NCBI RefSeq assembly: GCF_001696615.3
Contig: NZ_CP032279.1
Coordinates: forward strand, 1,860,001-1,924,000
From: Acinetobacter sp. WCHAc010034
GTDB taxonomy: Bacteria; Pseudomonadota; Gammaproteobacteria; Pseudomonadales; Moraxellaceae
Direction of reading: 5' to 3'
DNA length: 64,000 nt
Part shown: positions 59,846 through 64,000 of the stretch, piece by piece
Layout: each line of letters begins with the position of its first letter
How positions within the stretch are numbered: the stretch's first letter is position 1
Translations under genes and position numbers: made by a program
Notes under the pieces: generated by a model
The model's database searches: none
Seen by the model: only the letters and a program-made list of their open reading frames with translations
Told to the model about the DNA's origin: nothing

Positions 59846-60423
59846 AACATCCTTTATCTATCTTTAAATTCAAATCGTGATTACACCATAGCATTGCTGT
59901 ACTGAAATGACAGATGAAGATCTGTAAATTTAAATTCATAATTTATTTTTGAATTTAAAAAACTTATCCACAGCAGCGCCAGCCCGGAACTTTTAAATTT
60001 AAATTCAAAACCGAAATTTTCAGGCGGAAAAGTTATCCACAGCACATCAAAAACCAGGCGCAGGAAAGAATTTTCATTTTAAATTCAAAAGACTTATTTA
60101 TGAATTCAAATGCGGTTTCAGCCAGCTGTTTTGAATTCAAAGGCAGACTGCAGGTTTAAATTTATTATTCTGAATTTAAATTCAAAGTTTGAATTTATTC
60201 TAAAAATTTATGAATTCAAACAGCGGTTCTGAATTCATATTTTTTTGAATTCAGAATCTTCCGCAACGATGCTGCTGTTCAGAAATGCGGTGCGGTTTTT
60301 ATTATTTTGATGCAAGGCAAATGGATGCAGGCGCATCAGCCGCCTGCAGAATATCGGCTTTTGCGGCCGCTGCATGGCGCGCTTTTGCAAAAGAGGCGCA
60401 ATCATGCCTGAACTGCAGACGTA
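59846..60423. repeat. Repeat-rich non-coding region with two DnaA-box sequences
   Basis: Within about 59863-60254 there are some ten copies of TTTAAATTCAAA, TTTGAATTCAAA or GAATTCAAA in both orientations, including perfect palindromes, and five GAATTC in the last 160 bases. TTATCCACA occurs twice on the plus strand, at 59964-59972 and 60033-60041, each followed by GCA. TTATCCACA is the consensus high-affinity DnaA box. No gene is present; the remainder to 60423 shows nothing specific. Confidence 0.75.
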
Positions 60424-60457
60424 AAAAAAGCGGCCATTGCCATGACCGCTTTTTTAT
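60424..60457 (-). terminator. Intrinsic terminator of purEK
   Basis: On the minus strand AAAAGCGGTCAT-ggca-ATGGCCGCTTTTTTT, 15 bases after the purK stop. Confidence 0.92.
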
Positions 60458-60472
60458 CACTCAAAGCAGGGC

Positions 60473-61594
60473 TTAAATGCTCATATCTTCGCTCAATGCC
60501 AGCGGATTCGGCAGAATTGCCGCCAAAGCGCGGCACAGCGCAGTCAATTCAGCACTGTCATTCGGCATTAAAGTAATATGGCCGATCTTGCGGCCTTCGC
60601 GCTCAGCCTTATTGTACAAATGCACATGCGCGCCGTTCAGCGCCAGCACATCTGCAAGCTGCGGATACTGGCCGATAATATTGACCATCACCGACGGGCG
60701 GACCACTTCTGTTGAACCCAGAGGCAGGCCGGCAACGGCGCGGATATGGTTTTCAAATTGCGAGCAGACCGCGCCTTCAATTGACCAGTGCCCTGAGTTG
60801 TGCACGCGCGGCGCCATCTCATTGGCGCACAGGCCGGCATCGGTGACAAACAGCTCCAGCGTCAGCACGCCGACATAATCCAAATGCTGCAGCAGGCGGG
60901 TGATGTAGTCCTGAGCCGCAGGCAGCAGCGCTGCGCTGTTCGGCGCAGGCACAATTGAATGCGACAGAATGCCATTATGGTGATGGTTTTCCGCCAAAGG
61001 CCAGGTTTTGACATCGCCATCCTGGCCGCGCACCGCAATAATCGATACTTCACGCGAAAAGGCCACAAAGCTTTCCGCCACCAGTGCGCCGGCAGGGCCG
61101 AGTTCAGCCCAGGCCTGATCAATCTGATCTGCAGAACGCAGCACAAACTGGCCTTTGCCGTCATAGCCGCCGGTTGCGGTTTTCAGCACAATCGGCAGGC
61201 CCAGCGCAGCCACAGCAACCTTTAAGCTGTCCAGCGAATTCACCGCCTGATACGGCGCAACAGGAATGCCCAGCTCATCAAACAGCGCTTTTTCCAGCAG
61301 GCGGTTCTGCGCAGTCGCCAAAGCCTGGCGCGGCGGATGCATATCTTTCTGCTTGGTCAAAACATCGACATCAGCCAAGGGAGTATTTTCAAACTCAAGG
61401 CTGAATACGTCGGCGCTGCCGATAAACTCCTGCAGGCCATGTTCGGCAGTGCTGGCGATGACCGGACCCAAGGCAGCCGATGGGCAGTCTGTGCTGGCGT
61501 CAAAAAAAGTGCATTGAATATTCAGCGGCAAGGCAGCTTGCGCCATCATGCGGCCGAGTTGACCACCACCAAAAATACCGATGGTTTTATTCAT
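60473..61594 (-). CDS. purK: N5-carboxyaminoimidazole ribonucleotide synthase
   Basis: PurK uses ATP and bicarbonate to carboxylate AIR in purine synthesis. The 373-residue ATP-grasp protein starts with GIFGGGQLGRMMAQAALPL. KTATGGYDGKGQFVLRS is the ATP-binding loop, ELFVTDAGLCANEMAPRVHN the metal and substrate region, and GHWSIEGAVCSQFENHIRAV the family signature. It is second in the purEK operon, 14 bases after purE. Confidence 0.97.
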   Translation of the reverse strand: MNKTIGIFGGGQLGRMMAQAALPLNIQCTFFDASTDCPSAALGPVIASTAEHGLQEFIGSADVFSLEFENTPLADVDVLTKQKDMHPPRQALATAQNRLLEKALFDELGIPVAPYQAVNSLDSLKVAVAALGLPIVLKTATGGYDGKGQFVLRSADQIDQAWAELGPAGALVAESFVAFSREVSIIAVRGQDGDVKTWPLAENHHHNGILSHSIVPAPNSAALLPAAQDYITRLLQHLDYVGVLTLELFVTDAGLCANEMAPRVHNSGHWSIEGAVCSQFENHIRAVAGLPLGSTEVVRPSVMVNIIGQYPQLADVLALNGAHVHLYNKAEREGRKIGHITLMPNDSAELTALCRALAAILPNPLALSEDMSI

Positions 61595-61608
61595 AAGATC
61601 TGTCCCGT

Positions 61609-62121
61609 TTAAGCTTGGCCCGGAATATTTTTGCTTGCCACTTTGTCTGTCTGCGCCGCGCGGAAATCGGCAACATTTTTGGCGATGTCCGGGCGCGTCA
61701 AGCCTAAAATCTGCGCCGCCATCAGCGCCGCATTGGCTGCGCCGGCAGGGCCAATCGCCAAGGTGCCGACCGCAATGCCTGCAGGCATCTGCACAATTGA
61801 CAGCAGCGAATCTACGCCGTTTAAAATTGAAGATTTGACCGGCACGCCCAGCACCGGCAGGTCGGTTTTAGCTGCGCACATGCCCGGCAAATGCGCTGCG
61901 CCGCCGGCGCCGGCAATAATCACCTGAATGCCGCGCGCGCGCGCGGTTTCCGCATATTCAAAAAGACGGTCTGGAGTACGGTGCGCAGACACCACTTCCG
62001 CTTCAAAAGGGACGCCAAGCTGCTTGAGCATATTGGCAGTGTGTTCCAGAGTTGCCCAATCAGATTGGGACCCCATGATGATTCCAACTAGGGGAGCGTC
62101 TTGTGCAGCGGCCGCATTCAT
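61609..62121 (-). CDS. purE: N5-carboxyaminoimidazole ribonucleotide mutase
   Basis: PurE moves the carboxyl group of N5-CAIR to give CAIR in purine synthesis. The 170-residue class I protein has [32 protein letters not shown] with the active-site His, and [17 protein letters not shown]. The ATG at 62121 is the first of the frame; the upstream sequence reads poorly as a Shine-Dalgarno. It forms an operon with purK. Confidence 0.98.
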   Translation of the reverse strand: MNAAAAQDAPLVGIIMGSQSDWATLEHTANMLKQLGVPFEAEVVSAHRTPDRLFEYAETARARGIQVIIAGAGGAAHLPGMCAAKTDLPVLGVPVKSSILNGVDSLLSIVQMPAGIAVGTLAIGPAGAANAALMAAQILGLTRPDIAKNVADFRAAQTDKVASKNIPGQA

Positions 62122-62394
62122 TGCAAATATTCCAGAGATTAGATGAGGAAAGAAAAATCTCGACGAAAGCCAGGCTTTAGAAGAGCCGATATTATAGACC
62201 GTTTTTTCATCCCGCCAAAATTTAACAGATGCAGGCGGGCGTTATTTTCAGTATTTTTTCGGGAAATAGAAAAAGTTTCCCTAAAATATCCGGCAGCCCC
62301 GGCTGCGGCCTGCAGCGGGCGGCCATCCGGCCATTCCGTCAGACAGCAGGATAATGCCCAAGAGGCGTCCGGCGCGGGGAGGACGCAGCCAGGG

Positions 62395-62733
62395 CTACTG
62401 GCTTCTGAAGACAAAGTACACGCAGCCGATCAGGCACAGCCCCGCCCAGACATAGTCCAGCTTAAACGGCTGCTTGAACAGAAAGATCATAAACGGCACA
62501 AACACCAGCAGCGTCACCGCTTCCTGAGTGATTTTCATCTGGCCGACTGACCAGCCTTGGGCCGCCAGCAGGCGCGTGGCCGGAATCATAAAGCTGTATT
62601 CCAGCAGGGCAATCAGCCAGCCGAATAAAATGGCCTGCCACAGCGGCGCGCCATGCAGGAATTTCAAATGGCCGTACCACGCCAAAGTCATAAAGCAGTT
62701 GGAAATAATCAGCAGCATTAAGGGCAGGGACAT
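62395..62733 (-). CDS. DMT/DUF486 family small membrane protein
   Basis: A 112-residue inner-membrane protein with four hydrophobic segments (about residues 3-22, 30-50, 66-84 and 92-110). It starts MSLPLMLLIISNCFMTLAWY, followed by GHLKFL, and contains WLIALLEYSFMIPATRL, the signature of DUF486, a single-unit relative of drug/metabolite transporters that probably acts as a dimer. Its substrate is unknown. The ATG at 62733 has GAGAAAG upstream and gives the usual DUF486 N-terminus; a frame from 62754 adds seven residues. Confidence 0.88.
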   Translation of the reverse strand: MSLPLMLLIISNCFMTLAWYGHLKFLHGAPLWQAILFGWLIALLEYSFMIPATRLLAAQGWSVGQMKITQEAVTLLVFVPFMIFLFKQPFKLDYVWAGLCLIGCVYFVFRSQ

Positions 62734-62988
62734 GGCGGCGCTTTCTCTTATCAAACCGCGCTTATTTTACGGTTTTCTTTTTAAATTGCATGCTGTTTAT
62801 GCTGCGGATTAGCTCATGCAAGGCCGGCCGGAGCGCCCGGAAAAAAATGCTTTTAAAACGCCGGCAGCGATACAAGAAAAACTATCTTTTCAGCTATAGC
62901 CTTGCTATCGTTGCTGGCAAATTGAATCAATCACGACAGCACCACAACAGTGAAGTGATGTGTCTATAAACGCAGTGGAGTTAAGCGT

Positions 62989-64000
62989 ATGCATCTGCAT
63001 ATTTTGGGTATTTGCGGCACTTTTATGGGCTCTTTGGCGCTGCTGGCCCGCGATCTTGGACATAAAGTCACCGGCTCAGATCAGAACGTTTATCCTCCGA
63101 TGTCAACCCAGCTGGAAAATGCCGGCATTGGCTTAATGCAGGGCTATGACCGCAGCCACCTGCAGCCGCATCCGGATCTGGTGATTGTCGGCAATGCCAT
63201 GAAGCGCGGCATTGATGCAGTGGAATACATGCTGAATGAAGGCCTGCCGTATATTTCCGGCCCGCAGTTTCTGGCGGACCATGTGCTGCAGGGCAAGCAC
63301 GTTTTAGGCGTGGCCGGCACGCACGGCAAAACCACCACCACCACCATGCTGGCCTGGGTGCTGGATCAGGCTGGCTTAAACCCGGGCTTTTTAATCGGCG
63401 GCGTGCCGCTGGGCTTCAGTGAAAGCGCGCGCATGGGCGGCGGCAAATACTTCTGCGTTGAAGCGGACGAATATGATTCCGCCTTCTTTGACAAGCGCTC
63501 CAAGTTCGTGCATTACCGCCCGAAGACCGCCATTTTAAACAACCTTGAATTTGACCATGCCGACATTTTTGATGATCTGGCGGCGATTCAGAAGCAGTTC
63601 CATCATCTGGTGCGCACCATTCCAAGCGAAGGCCGGATTATTGCGCCGGTTACCGAAACCCATATTGATGAAGTGCTGGAGATGGGCTGCTGGACGCCTG
63701 CAGTGCGCACTTCGCTGCAAGCCAACAGCGCGGCGGAATTCCACGCCGAACAGCTGGCTGCAGACGGCTCGCACTTTAAAGTGCTGCAGCGCGGCGCAGT
63801 CAAAGGCGAAGTGCAATGGAGCATGACCGGGCAGCATTCTGTGGCCAATGCTTTGGCAGCCATCGCCGCCGCGGAGCATGTTGGCGTGCCTGTTGAAGCC
63901 GCCTGCGCAGCGCTGTCGAATTTTGGCGGGGTCAAGCGCCGCATGGAGCTGCTGGGCACAGTCAAGGGCATTGAAGTCTATGATGACTTTGCGCATCACC
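62989..64000 (+). CDS. mpl: UDP-N-acetylmuramate:L-alanyl-gamma-D-glutamyl-meso-DAP ligase (3' end outside the window)
   Basis: Mpl ligates recycled tripeptide to UDP-MurNAc in the cytoplasm, closing the peptidoglycan recycling loop. The first 337 residues are visible; full-length Mpl is about 450. It is a Mur ligase, with N-terminal GICGTFMGSLALLARDLGH for UDP binding, the ATP loop GVAGTHGKTTTTT (Gly110-Lys114), CVEADEYDSAFFDKRSKF and NNLEFDHADIF. These match Mpl rather than MurC, whose N-terminal loop differs. GTGGAG at 62974-62979 is the ribosome-binding site. The frame runs out of the window with no stop. Confidence 0.96.
   Translation, partial: MHLHILGICGTFMGSLALLARDLGHKVTGSDQNVYPPMSTQLENAGIGLMQGYDRSHLQPHPDLVIVGNAMKRGIDAVEYMLNEGLPYISGPQFLADHVLQGKHVLGVAGTHGKTTTTTMLAWVLDQAGLNPGFLIGGVPLGFSESARMGGGKYFCVEADEYDSAFFDKRSKFVHYRPKTAILNNLEFDHADIFDDLAAIQKQFHHLVRTIPSEGRIIAPVTETHIDEVLEMGCWTPAVRTSLQANSAAEFHAEQLAADGSHFKVLQRGAVKGEVQWSMTGQHSVANALAAIAAAEHVGVPVEAACAALSNFGGVKRRMELLGTVKGIEVYDDFAHH

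Noticed and set aside
59863-60254. Chromosomal replication origin
   Set aside because: Two DnaA boxes and AT-rich repeats are suggestive, but dnaA, dnaN, rpmH and gidA are not near and the box number is low; kept only as a finding about a possible DnaA-binding locus.
58553-64000. A single cell-wall recycling operon (anmK, MltB-like gene, mpl)
   Set aside because: The genes are on different strands, are separated by purEK and repeats, and cannot share a transcript; the proximity may be coincidence.

Overview
The window reads as a chromosomal segment of a gammaproteobacterium of the Moraxellaceae, most likely an Acinetobacter. This rests on protein sequence (PEP carboxylase, MutY, DnaJ and others match what I know of Acinetobacter orthologues), the 16S-tRNA-Ile-tRNA-Ala-23S-5S operon, and the MetP/MetS and CsgG/HfaB-type genes. 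The coding regions look distinctly richer in GC than in A. baumannii, while intergenic DNA is AT-rich. I see no transposase, prophage, CRISPR array or plasmid genes.

Layout. 0-9.4 kb: repair and housekeeping genes (end of a HIT protein, mutY, an M23 peptidase lipoprotein, tag, an alcohol dehydrogenase, a MocR regulator, a START-domain protein, dapB) and a PglL/Wzy-type glycan ligase. 9.4-19 kb: dnaJ with a heat-shock-type promoter, an RND efflux pair with a divergent TetR gene, and ppc. 19-25.4 kb: a UraA-type permease, a three-gene CsgG/HfaB operon with two secreted repeat-type partners, and a glutamine-synthetase-like enzyme. 25.7-29.1 kb: a chorismate mutase, a protein with two apparent thioredoxin-like domains, and ilvD. 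29.2-42.7 kb: a five-gene minus-strand operon of surface proteins (small DUF11-like protein, 935-aa DUF11 protein, 2013-aa outer-membrane barrel protein, OmpA-like protein, 974-aa DUF11 protein) with a terminator inside it. 43.4-48.6 kb: metPS, a DUF1287 protein, a TIGR04219 barrel protein and an AAHS-type MFS transporter. 49-54.8 kb: a complete rRNA operon on the minus strand. 55.7-64 kb: tyrS, anmK, an MltB-like transglycosylase, a repeat-rich intergenic region with two DnaA-box sequences, purEK, a DUF486 membrane protein and the start of mpl.

The two best candidates for undescribed systems are surface systems. The first is the CsgG/HfaB operon at 21.1-23.4 kb, which looks like a minimal secretion system for an adhesive, amyloid-like polymer and lacks CsgE and CsgF. 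The second is the 13.5-kb DUF11/OmpA/giant-barrel operon, whose products share modules at both ends and whose layout suggests abundant distal subunits and a scarce barrel-plus-anchor. A third item is the mltB-purK intergenic region, with many TTTRAATTCAAA-type repeats and two identical TTATCCACA boxes. Peptidoglycan recycling and synthesis genes recur in the right-hand part (anmK, the MltB-like enzyme, mpl), but they do not form one operon.
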